The translations under genes and the position numbers were made by a program. From Neisseria animalis (GTDB lineage: Bacteria > Pseudomonadota > Gammaproteobacteria > Burkholderiales > Neisseriaceae), in the NCBI RefSeq assembly GCF_900636515.1, contig NZ_LR134287.1, positions 2,170,001 to 2,234,000 on the forward strand: a DNA stretch of 64,000 nucleotides, given 5' to 3'. Numbering within the stretch: the stretch's first letter is position 1; every line of letters starts with the position of its first letter. This document shows, piece after piece, positions 55,645 through 63,434 of this stretch. The notes beneath the pieces were generated by a model that did no database searches, was not told the DNA's origin, and was given only the letters and a program-made list of their open reading frames with translations.

Positions 55645-56862
55645 TCAGACGGCCTGACCCGCCCGCTCAATCTCCGCTATTGCGGTCTGATAGCGTTCTT
55701 TCAAAAATGCGGAATACCATTTCATCATTTCGCGCCGCTGTGGCAGGTATTCGGTGCGGTGGTATGCCGCCCTGACTTTGTTACGCTCAACGTGAGCAAG
55801 CTGCCGTTCGATAACGTCAGGGTCGAAGTCGTTTTCATTGAGTACATCTGTTGCTAGGCTTCGGAAACCGTGGGGAGTGGCAATATCCCGATAGCCAAGC
55901 CGCGCCATTGCATAGCTTAGGGCGTTTTCGCTCATGGGGCGGGTTTCGTCATTGCGCCCTGTAAACAAATAGCGGCAATGCCCTGTAAGCGGCTTCAGTT
56001 CTGCCAGTATCTCTAAAGCCCAATCGGTCAACGGCACAATATGCGGGGCTTTCATTTTCATTTTTTCGGCAGGTATGCGCCATTCACGCGCTTCAAAGTC
56101 AAAATCAGCCCATTCGGCGCGGCGCAATTCTCCCGCTCTGACAAACGTCAACATGATAAACAGCATGGCAAGACGGGTTACAGGGCGTATGCCGCCGTCT
56201 GAAAGCAGGCGGCGGTAAAACTCTGTGATTTCCCCCTGTGGTAAGGCGGGCATATGCTTCACGGGCGGGGTTTTGATTTGTCCGACAAGCGGCAAGGCGG
56301 GGTTATTGGTCGTCCGCTCCGTCAAAACGGCATAATTGAAAACGGCCTTTGTTTTTTGCAGCACAATACGGGCGGTTTCAAAATTGCCCGCGCCTGTAAT
56401 GCTTTCAATCATGGCTTTTATTTGCCCTACCCTGATTTCCGTTATCGGCTCTTTGCCGATGGCAGGCAAAATCAGCCGCTCGAATAACGCCCATATCCGC
56501 GCCGCATTGGTGGGCTGCCAGCTTGCCCGCTGGTGTTGATACCATTCAGCGGCAAGGTGGGAAAAGGTATTCTGTAACGCCGCTTGCCGCTCACGCTTGG
56601 CGGTTTGTTTGGCGGCGGCGGGGTCGATGCCTGCTGCCAGATTGCGGCGGGCGTTTTCTGCTGCTTCGCGGGCTTCTACCAACGACACGGCGGGGTATTT
56701 GCCGATTGATAGCAGCTTCTCTTTGCCGTCTATGCGGTATTTCAGCCGCCATAACTTGCCGCCAGCAGGGGTAACGGCTAAATGCAGGCCGCCGCCGTCT
56801 GCCAGCTTATAGGGCTTGTCGGCTGGCTTGGCGTTCTTTATTTGTCGGTCGTTTAATGGCAT
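55645..56862 (-). CDS. int: P4-type tyrosine-recombinase integrase
   Basis: A 405-residue integrase. The N-terminal arm-binding domain (LNDRQIKNAKPADKPYKLADGGGLHLAV, YRIDGKEKLLSIGKYPAVSLVEAR) is of the DUF4102 type. Catalytic residues are Arg in LTFVRAGELRRAEW, His/Arg in TPHGFRSLATDVL, and the Tyr within VRAAYHRTEYLPQRR. The start at 56862 lies within a cluster of GGGGGTATT repeats. Next to tRNA-fMet, its likely target. Confidence 0.92.
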   Translation of the reverse strand: MPLNDRQIKNAKPADKPYKLADGGGLHLAVTPAGGKLWRLKYRIDGKEKLLSIGKYPAVSLVEAREAAENARRNLAAGIDPAAAKQTAKRERQAALQNTFSHLAAEWYQHQRASWQPTNAARIWALFERLILPAIGKEPITEIRVGQIKAMIESITGAGNFETARIVLQKTKAVFNYAVLTERTTNNPALPLVGQIKTPPVKHMPALPQGEITEFYRRLLSDGGIRPVTRLAMLFIMLTFVRAGELRRAEWADFDFEAREWRIPAEKMKMKAPHIVPLTDWALEILAELKPLTGHCRYLFTGRNDETRPMSENALSYAMARLGYRDIATPHGFRSLATDVLNENDFDPDVIERQLAHVERNKVRAAYHRTEYLPQRREMMKWYSAFLKERYQTAIAEIERAGQAV

Positions 56863-56864
56863 TT

Positions 56865-56913
56865 GGGGGTATTTTTTCGGGGGTATTTGGTCGATACCCC
56901 CGATAATACCCCC
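56865..56913. repeat. Four ATACCCCC-type repeats at the integrase end
   Basis: GGGGGTATT at 56865-56873 and 56879-56887 (inverted), GATACCCCC at 56893-56901 and AATACCCCC at 56905-56913, directly upstream of the integrase ATG. They match the pair at 48633-48653 and are likely arm-type binding sites that also allow autoregulation of int. Confidence 0.55.
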
Positions 56914-56941
56914 TAAAAATGGTTGCTTCAATACAACGGCA

Positions 56942-57034
56942 TTAGACGGCGTTAGACGATACGGGCGGGAAATGAAAAAGGGGAAATGGTCGGAAAGCCT
57001 TACTGGCTGGGCGTTTGGTTTATGGCGTTAGACG
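56942..57034. repeat. TTAGACG direct repeats between integrase and tRNA
   Basis: TTAGACG at 56942-56948, 56952-56958 and 57028-57034, with a fourth imperfect copy (TCAGACG) near 57038. Possible excisionase or integrase sites; not seen at the other end. Confidence 0.35.
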
Positions 57035-57044
57035 GTATCAGACG

Positions 57045-57075
57045 AAAAAAAGGCCGCTATTTTTAGCGGCCTTTT
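57045..57075 (-). terminator. Terminator of tRNA-fMet
   Basis: GGCCGCTA pairs with TAGCGGCC around a four-base loop, with seven T after it on the minus strand, just past the tRNA 3' end. Confidence 0.85.
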
Positions 57076-57082
57076 CGTTGTG

Positions 57083-57159
<77 letters not shown>

Positions 57160-57302
57160 TCAGAGAATGTAACTATACGGCTTTTAAAATCCGATGTCAA
57201 GCGTTTTTATAAAAAATCTGTTCCGTCTTGGCAAGCCGCGATAAAAACGCGCAAAAAAAAGCCTGCTGCGGGCAGGCTTTTTGGAAAAATGCGGCAAACC
57301 GC

Positions 57303-58442
57303 TTAATCAAACAAGTCTTTCAGTTTGTCCAAAAACGACTGTTTGCGCGGGGTTTGGCTGCGGTCGAGGCCGGTGGAGATTTTTTCAAATTCTTCCAGCA
57401 GCTCTTTTTGGCGGTCGGTCAGATTGACCGGCGTTTCCACCACGACATGACAGTATAAGTCGCCTACCGCGCTGGAGCGTAAGGATTTGATGCCTTTGCC
57501 TTTTACGCGCATACGGCGGCCGTTTTGGGTTTCTTTCGGGATATTCAGTTTGACTTTTCCGTCCAAAGTCGGCACTTCCACATCGCCGCCCAAAGCTGCC
57601 ACGGCGAAGCTGATGGGCAGTTCGCAATGCAGATCCAAACCGTCGCGCTCGAAAATTTTATGGTCTTTTACGCGCACGTTGACATACAAATCGCCTGCCG
57701 GTGCGCCGTGCTGGCCCGGCTCGCCTTCGCCGCTCAAGCGGATACGTTGGCCGTCGTCGATGCCTGCCGGAATGTTTACTTCAACGGTTTTGCTGGTTTT
57801 GGTGCGGCCTTCGCCACGACATTTCACGCAAGGCTCTTTGATTTCTTTGCCGGAGCCGTGACAGCTCGGACAAGTCTGCTGCATTTGGAAAATCGCTTGG
57901 CGGATGTGTACCGTACCCGAACCGTGGCAGGTGGAACAAGTGGTTGGAGATGTACCGGGTTTTGCGCCGCTGCCGTGGCAGACATCGCATTCTTCGTAAG
58001 TCGGAATTGTAATGCGCTTTTTGATGCCTTTGGCTGCTTCTTCCAAGGTAACCTCTACGCCGACCTGCAAGTCTGCGCCCTGATAGTTCGGCTGTCTGCC
58101 ACCGCCCGCCGCACCGCCGAACATCTGGCTGAAAATGTCGCCGAAATCGAAGCCTTGTGCGCCGCCGAAGCCGCCGCCGAAACCTCCGAAGCCGCCCGCA
58201 CCGCCACCCATGCCCTGCTCGAAAGCGGCATGGCCGAACTGGTCGTAAGCGGCACGTTTTTCTTTGTCGGAAAGGGTGTCGTAGGCTTTTTGTACTTCTT
58301 TAAACTTCTCTTCCGCTTCCTTGTTGTCGGGATTGCGGTCGGGGTGGTATTTCATCGCCAGTTTGCGGTAGGCTTTTTTGATTTCATCATCGCTCGCGCT
58401 TTTCGCCACGCCCAGCGTTTCGTAAAAGTCTTTGTTGCTCAT
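57303..58442 (-). CDS. dnaJ: Chaperone DnaJ
   Basis: Hsp70 co-chaperone of 379 residues. J-domain with YHPDRNPDN (HPD motif), a Gly/Phe-rich linker ([16 protein letters not shown]), four CxxCxGxG zinc repeats ([32 protein letters not shown]) and the substrate-binding C-domain. The frame stays open upstream into the miniature element at 58526-58632, but the ATG at 58442 is the family start. Confidence 0.98.
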   Translation of the reverse strand: MSNKDFYETLGVAKSASDDEIKKAYRKLAMKYHPDRNPDNKEAEEKFKEVQKAYDTLSDKEKRAAYDQFGHAAFEQGMGGGAGGFGGFGGGFGGAQGFDFGDIFSQMFGGAAGGGRQPNYQGADLQVGVEVTLEEAAKGIKKRITIPTYEECDVCHGSGAKPGTSPTTCSTCHGSGTVHIRQAIFQMQQTCPSCHGSGKEIKEPCVKCRGEGRTKTSKTVEVNIPAGIDDGQRIRLSGEGEPGQHGAPAGDLYVNVRVKDHKIFERDGLDLHCELPISFAVAALGGDVEVPTLDGKVKLNIPKETQNGRRMRVKGKGIKSLRSSAVGDLYCHVVVETPVNLTDRQKELLEEFEKISTGLDRSQTPRKQSFLDKLKDLFD

Positions 58443-58525
58443 GGTTTGTATTGTGATGTTCAGTGAAATGGAAATTGTTGGGGAAATATGGGCATAAACG
58501 GCAAAACTCAAGTGGTTGGCAACAG

Positions 58526-58632
58526 CATAGTCGAATAAAATAAGAATGAGACAAGGCAGCGAAGCCGCAGACAGTACACATAGTACGGCAAGGCAAAGCA
58601 ACGCAGTATCATTCTTATTTTAAATGACTATA
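58526..58632 (+). mobile_element. 107-bp Correia-type miniature element, copy 7
   Basis: The first base of the TATA end is C here (CATAGTC) and the core has GCAGTATC; otherwise like copy 1. It is 84 bases upstream of the dnaJ start, so it may affect dnaJ transcription. Confidence 0.83.
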
Positions 58633-58641
58633 ACTTCACGC

Positions 58642-58688
58642 TTTATGCCGTCTGCAAAAACAAGCCGGCATTTTGCAGACGGCATAAA
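58642..58688. terminator. Uptake-sequence hairpin near gltS promoter
   Basis: TTTATGCCGTCTGCAAAA pairs with TTTTGCAGACGGCATAAA, an 18-base perfect stem; sits 44 bases upstream of the gltS -35 box. It may insulate the promoter from transcription from the left. Confidence 0.65.
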
Positions 58689-58731
58689 AGCGCGCATAAT
58701 GTAAATCTGCACTTCAAGCGACTACATTTCT

Positions 58732-58760
58732 TTGACAAACCTTAACTCTTACCCTAATAT
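58732..58760 (+). promoter_or_regulatory. Sigma-70 promoter of gltS
   Basis: TTGACA (58732-58737), 17 bases, TAATAT (58755-58760). The -35 box is a perfect match and the -10 box nearly so, with ideal spacing. The leader of about 90 bases begins with GCCCG-TTAT-CGGGC, a small hairpin. Confidence 0.8.
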
Positions 58761-58857
58761 GCAGCCCGTTATCGGGCGGATATGCCGGTCGGATTGATAA
58801 TTTTAGTCCGAAATCAGGCTTTTCTGCATTGTGTTACCCACTTTTAGAGAGAATACT

Positions 58858-60087
58858 ATGGAATGGGAATTTAACGGTTATTACACCTTGATTGCCGCCA
58901 CGCTGGTATTGCTGTTGGGCAAATGGCTGGTCAGCAAAATCCGCTTTCTGCGCGATTTCAATATCCCCGAGCCTGTGGCAGGCGGTTTGATTGCGGCAGT
59001 TATCCTGTTCGCGCTGCATCAGATGTACGGCGTGAGCTTCAAATTCGAGAAGCCGCTGCAAGACGCGTTTATGCTGATTTTCTTTACTTCCATCGGTTTG
59101 AGTGCCGACTTCTCGCGCCTGCGTGCGGGCGGCTTCCCGCTGGTTTTGTTTACCGTTATCGTCAGCGCGTTCATTCTGATTCAAAATGCTGTCGGCGCAG
59201 GTTTGGCATCGGTACTGGGCTTGGATCCTCTGATTGGTTTGATGACCGGCTCGATTACTCTGACGGGCGGCCACGGTACGGCCGGCGCATGGGGTCCGAT
59301 TTTTGAGAAGGAACACGGTGTTGTCGGTGCAACCGGCTTGGGTATGGCTGCGGCAACTTTCGGTCTGGTCTTCGGCGGCCTCATCGGCGGCCCGGTTGCC
59401 CGCCGTCTGATTAATCGTCAAAACCGCAAACCTGTGGCTCAAGCTGCGGCGGACAACGATGTTTCCGACAGCAGCACCAACGACGTTTTTGAAAAAGCCG
59501 GCCGTACCCGCCTGATTACAGCGGATTCCGCCATCGAAACGCTGGCGATGTTTGCCGCCAGTATCGCATTCGGTCAAATCATGGATATGGTGGATGCCGA
59601 ATATTTCCCTTCTTACCTGAACCTGCCTAAATTCGTATGGTGTCTGTTCGGCGGTGTGATTCTGCGTAACATTTTGACTCTGGTGTTCAAAATGAATATG
59701 TTCGACCGCGCCATCGACGTATTCGGCAACGCTTCCCTGTCGCTCTTCTTGGCCATGGCGCTGCTGAACCTGAAACTGTGGGAGCTGGCAGGCTTGGCCG
59801 GTCCGGTAACCGTAATCCTGTTGGCGCAAGTTGTGGTGATGATGCTGTACGCGACTTTCGTTACCTACATCGCAATGGGTCGCGACTACGATGCGGCGGT
59901 ATTGTCTGCCGGCCACTGCGGCTTCGGCTTGGGCGCAACGCCGACTGCGGTTGCCAATATGCAATCCGTTACCAACACTTTCGGTTCTTCGCACAAAGCC
60001 TTCCTGATTGTACCGTTGGTAGGGGCGTTTTTCGTCGACATCATCAATGCACTGATTTTGTCGGGTTTCGTAAACTTCCTCAAATAA
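58858..60087 (+). CDS. gltS: Sodium/glutamate symporter
   Basis: A 409-residue inner-membrane transporter with two inverted halves. GSITLTGGHGTAGAWGP and the second GHCGFGLGATPTAVANM are the paired re-entrant loop signatures of the GltS family. GAGAG lies before the ATG at 58858. Strong promoter upstream and terminator downstream make it a single-gene unit. Confidence 0.95.
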   Translation: MEWEFNGYYTLIAATLVLLLGKWLVSKIRFLRDFNIPEPVAGGLIAAVILFALHQMYGVSFKFEKPLQDAFMLIFFTSIGLSADFSRLRAGGFPLVLFTVIVSAFILIQNAVGAGLASVLGLDPLIGLMTGSITLTGGHGTAGAWGPIFEKEHGVVGATGLGMAAATFGLVFGGLIGGPVARRLINRQNRKPVAQAAADNDVSDSSTNDVFEKAGRTRLITADSAIETLAMFAASIAFGQIMDMVDAEYFPSYLNLPKFVWCLFGGVILRNILTLVFKMNMFDRAIDVFGNASLSLFLAMALLNLKLWELAGLAGPVTVILLAQVVVMMLYATFVTYIAMGRDYDAAVLSAGHCGFGLGATPTAVANMQSVTNTFGSSHKAFLIVPLVGAFFVDIINALILSGFVNFLK

Positions 60088-60115
60088 CCGTACAGACAAG
60101 CTGAAAATACTTGCC

Positions 60116-60155
60116 AAAGCACCTGCAACGCCTTATCGTTACAGGTGCTTTTTTA
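60116..60155 (+). terminator. Terminator of gltS
   Basis: AAAGCACCTG pairs with CAGGTGCTTT, loop 16 bases containing a smaller AACG...CGTT stem, followed by T-rich sequence. Confidence 0.88.
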
Positions 60156-60306
60156 TTATCGTCATACCCGACACTCAAAATAAGCGCGATACGGGCATAC
60201 TGCCTTATCCCGCTCTGATTTCCTGCCGGCTCAAGATTATGCCGTCTGCAAATCCGGCTGATAACCGTTTGAAACCGCATATCGCGGCAGTTTGAAGGAG
60301 AAACTT

Positions 60307-61338
60307 ATGCATCCGAAACTGCTTGCCGCCGCTCTGCTCCCACTTCTGCTGCTGGGTGCGTGCCGCGGCGAAAAGCCCGAACAAAACCAACCCGCACTGG
60401 CTTGCGACCACCCCAACGCCGTACAAAACGTGCGCGACCACATCATCGGCACACTCACCCGTGAAGCCAAAGCCTTTGCCCGCAACGACAACCGTAAATT
60501 TGTCGATGCCGACAAAATCATTGCCGCCGCCACCCAGCTTACCGTCCGTCTGGATCAGGCAAAAGCCGTGCGAGACGGCAATAAGATGTTGTGCCAAGCC
60601 GGTTTGAGCGTACATATCCCCAGCGACATCGCCGCCGCCGCAGAAAGCGGCAGCCCGCTCATCTACGGACAAACCGCCATACGCGAGCTGGTAGAACAAA
60701 AAATCATGGGCAGCAATCTCGATTTTGACGGCTCAACTTTCCGCACCGTTTTACGCTACACCCCGAAATCAGACGGCGGTATCGCCTTTCAAGACAATGC
60801 CATCGAGCAAACCGCGCAAACGCTGTCGGTTGCCCTGCTGCCTTACGGGGTGAAAAGCATCGTCGTGATTGACGGTCAGGCAGTCAGCAAAGAAGAAGCA
60901 GTCAAACGCCTGTCGGCGGAGCAATTCCCCGAACCGCCTGCTGCCGATCCCGAAGATATTTTAGAGAACAATGCCGCCAGCCAAGCCGAGGGCGTACCGG
61001 CTGCAACGGAATTTGACGAGGAAACGGAAGTTCTCGTCCCCAACAGCGGCGACACCCCTGATATTCCGGCCGTAGCGCAAAGCGAATTGGACAACGCGCG
61101 TACTCAAAACCAACACGCCGAAGCCGACATTACCCGCATTTGGCACAAAATGGAACGTGGCGTACAGCAAAATATGATTGACGAACAGCGCGCATGGTTA
61201 CACAAGAAACAGCAAGACTGTCTGCGCGCTTCTGCCGTTGCCGACAATCCTGCTCAGGCCGAATACCTGCAACTGCAATGCGATACGCGCATGACCCGCG
61301 AACGCATGCAATACCTGCGCGGTTACGTTATCGAATAA
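60307..61338 (+). CDS. Lipoprotein with C-terminal LprI/DUF1311-like domain
   Basis: A 343-residue lipoprotein: signal MHPKLLAAALLPLLLLGAC with lipobox LGAC. The middle part (DHIIGTLTREAKAFARNDN, RTVLRYTPKSDGGIAF) is of unknown family. An acidic linker (EFDEETEVLVPNSGDTPDI) leads to a C-terminal helical domain with IWHKMERGVQQNMIDEQRAWLHKKQQDCL, like the DUF1311 domain of lysozyme-inhibitor LprI-type proteins. Two Cys near the end probably pair. Envelope role inferred; the ATG at 60307 gives the proper signal. Confidence 0.7.
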   Translation: MHPKLLAAALLPLLLLGACRGEKPEQNQPALACDHPNAVQNVRDHIIGTLTREAKAFARNDNRKFVDADKIIAAATQLTVRLDQAKAVRDGNKMLCQAGLSVHIPSDIAAAAESGSPLIYGQTAIRELVEQKIMGSNLDFDGSTFRTVLRYTPKSDGGIAFQDNAIEQTAQTLSVALLPYGVKSIVVIDGQAVSKEEAVKRLSAEQFPEPPAADPEDILENNAASQAEGVPAATEFDEETEVLVPNSGDTPDIPAVAQSELDNARTQNQHAEADITRIWHKMERGVQQNMIDEQRAWLHKKQQDCLRASAVADNPAQAEYLQLQCDTRMTRERMQYLRGYVIE

Positions 61339-61567
61339 GCGCCGTTTTGCAGACGGCCTAATCAGACGGCAATGCACCGCCCGCACATTCCGGTGTTCCG
61401 GCAGCACATTGCCGTCTGCTTTTTTGATATGGTCGTCCAACACGGAATCAAACGGAGTGGCGGACTTGCTGCTTCAACAGTTGCGCCAAGCCCTCTCTGG
61501 GCAAAACGCAGCAAGGTCGCATCATTTTACGCGAACGGCTGCATCTTTATTGCCGCCGCACCCGCCG

Positions 61568-63214
61568 CTAATGTTTGCCCGACCGCCAAATCGACCACAT
61601 AATCCACAAGCTGTTGGCAAACGCCAGCAGATAGCCGATAAACCCAATCAGTTTCGGCCCGGTCTCAATACTCATCACAATAGACGAGCCGATGATGAGC
61701 GCGGCGGTTACGATACCCATCGTCAGGCGGTTGGTGGCGCGGTCCAACTGGTGCCCGAACTGGTCGAACCTTTTAAAATCAAGGGTAATGCCCATCTGCC
61801 CTTTTTGCAGACGGCGGCTCAGACGGAACACGCTCTGCGGCAGCTCGTCCGCCGCCTGAAGCAGCGTATGCAGGTGCATTTTGCTCTTGCGGGCAAGCTG
61901 CTTGGGCGAAGTCCGCTCTTGAAAAGCGTCCAATACAATCGGCTTTGCCCGTTCCAGCAACTCGATTTTACCGTCCAACCGCTTCACCACGCCCTCCAGC
62001 GTAATCAGCGTTTTAAACAGCATCACCAAATCTCCCGGCAGCGTCAGACTGTGGCGGCGCATGATTTGGGTAATGTCGTTGATGACTTGGCTGATACGCA
62101 AATCGCGCACCGGCGTGTGTTCGTAGTTCAGCAGCATTTCCAACACATCTGCTCCGAGCAGGTTTTCATCGGGCAAGTCGCCCTCCGCCCAGTTGCTCAA
62201 TACATACTGCATGGTAAATTGGTCTTTGTTGGCCAGCGCGGTCAGCAGCTCGACAATCTCACGCCGGCGCGTACTGCTGAGGTGGCCGACCAAACCGAAA
62301 TCAATCAGCGTAATCCGTCCGTCACCGTTCACAAAAATATTGCCCGGGTGCGGATCGGCGTGGAAAAAACCCTGCTTCAAAATCATGGTAAACAGCGTAT
62401 CGGTAATCCGTTCCGCCAGCCGCGCGCGCATTGCAGACGGCATTTCATCAATATCGATGTTTTTCAGCAGCGTATCGCCGATATGCTCCTGAACCAGAAT
62501 CTGACGGTTGGAAATTTCCGGATAAACCGTCGGAATATGGATAAACTCATGCCCCTCGAAAGTCTGCCCGAACCGCTGCATATAACGCAACTCTACCGAC
62601 AAATCGGTTTCCTTTGCCAAACTACGGGCAAAATACTGCACCATCTGCACCGGCTGGTAGCGGCGCGTTTCCGGAATCTCCGACTCAATCAGGCTGGCAA
62701 GATGGTTCAAAATCCGCAAATCCGCCTGAATCACCGGCTCAATGTCGGGGCGTTTGATTTTAACCGCCACCGTCTCCCCGCTGACCAACACCGCCTGATG
62801 CACCTGTGCGATAGATGCGCTGCCGACCGGCCGGGGGTTGATGTATCGGAAGACTTCCCCTACCGGCCTGCCCAGTTGCGATTCGACCAGCGTTTCAATA
62901 TCGCCGAACGGAATCGGCGCAACATTGCTTTGCAGCCGCTCAAATTCCTCAATCCATTCCGCGCTGAAAATATCCACCCGCGTCGACAACACCTGCCCCA
63001 ACTTGATAAACGTCGGACCCAGCTCCTCAAAAGCCATACGGAAGCGGCGCGGCGTACTCAAATAACGGCTCTTCGGGTCTGCCTGCGTTTTATCGCCCTG
63101 ATGCACCGGCTTGATGCGCTGCACAAAACTGCCCAGCCCGTGCTTGGTCAGAATGGTCATAATCTCGCGCATCCGCGACAAATCGCGCAAGGCCAGCAAA
63201 GTCGGAATCATCAT
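61568..63214 (-). CDS. ubiB: Ubiquinone biosynthesis kinase-like protein UbiB
   Basis: Atypical ABC1/ADCK protein-kinase-like ATPase needed for ubiquinone synthesis, 548 residues. The N-terminal KxGQ motif is TFIKLGQVLSTR, then AVKIKRPDI (Ala-rich loop and Lys), HADPHPGNIFV (catalytic loop) and LIDFGLVGHLS (DFG). Two membrane helices close the protein (IVTAALIIGSSIVMSIE and LIGFIGYLLAFANSLWIM). The ATG at 63214 is preferred over a GTG nine bases upstream. Confidence 0.95.
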   Translation of the reverse strand: MMIPTLLALRDLSRMREIMTILTKHGLGSFVQRIKPVHQGDKTQADPKSRYLSTPRRFRMAFEELGPTFIKLGQVLSTRVDIFSAEWIEEFERLQSNVAPIPFGDIETLVESQLGRPVGEVFRYINPRPVGSASIAQVHQAVLVSGETVAVKIKRPDIEPVIQADLRILNHLASLIESEIPETRRYQPVQMVQYFARSLAKETDLSVELRYMQRFGQTFEGHEFIHIPTVYPEISNRQILVQEHIGDTLLKNIDIDEMPSAMRARLAERITDTLFTMILKQGFFHADPHPGNIFVNGDGRITLIDFGLVGHLSSTRRREIVELLTALANKDQFTMQYVLSNWAEGDLPDENLLGADVLEMLLNYEHTPVRDLRISQVINDITQIMRRHSLTLPGDLVMLFKTLITLEGVVKRLDGKIELLERAKPIVLDAFQERTSPKQLARKSKMHLHTLLQAADELPQSVFRLSRRLQKGQMGITLDFKRFDQFGHQLDRATNRLTMGIVTAALIIGSSIVMSIETGPKLIGFIGYLLAFANSLWIMWSIWRSGKH

Positions 63215-63342
63215 GAGAAGCACTCTTTATAAAAATATTGAAAATCAAACCATTAACGCAATCTAACCATTGCTTTTTTGCCAAATCGGCCGTTTTTTAT
63301 ATACAATCGGCCTGATAAAAGAAAGTTACAGCATAACATACA

Positions 63343-63393
63343 GTGCAATCAAATAAGAACCGCGCGCACCGCCGCTTTTTTATTTGATTGCAC
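63343..63393. promoter_or_regulatory. 14-base inverted repeat upstream of the NlpC/P60 gene
   Basis: GTGCAATCAAATAA (63343-63356) and TTATTTGATTGCAC (63380-63393) pair perfectly around a 23-base GC-rich loop. It lies between the divergent ubiB and peptidase genes and is not an uptake-sequence hairpin. It could be an operator, a leader hairpin, or a relic of a small element. Confidence 0.55.
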
Positions 63394-63434
63394 CGTTATT
63401 TGCAGGCGCAACAGCCGTCTGCACGGAATCAGAT

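Larger units (their letters stand above)
48563..57082 (-). mobile_element. Integrated phage-satellite-like island at tRNA-fMet
   Basis: About 8.5 kb between a degenerate copy of the tRNA-fMet 3' end (48563-48580) and the tRNA itself (57083). All genes run leftward: integrase, AlpA-like, Gam-like, Mor-like, protease-like, coiled-coil protein, antisense RNA region, 91- and 72-residue proteins, primase, DUF927 ATPase. No capsid, tail or lysis genes. Uptake words almost vanish inside (three seen, against one per roughly 0.7 kb elsewhere). Integrase, AlpA and primase-helicase are P4-like; Gam, Mor and protease are Mu-like. Confidence 0.8.
58443..58857. other. Gene-free region between dnaJ and gltS
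   Basis: About 415 bases: the likely dnaJ promoter area (58443-58525), the miniature element copy 7, an uptake hairpin (58642-58688) and the gltS promoter (58732-58760). Confidence 0.7.

Noticed and set aside
58834..60117. 427-codon leftward ORF over gltS
   Set aside because: Antisense shadow; gltS has the promoter, start and signatures.
61409..63232. 607-codon rightward ORF over ubiB
   Set aside because: Antisense shadow of ubiB, same unnatural composition.
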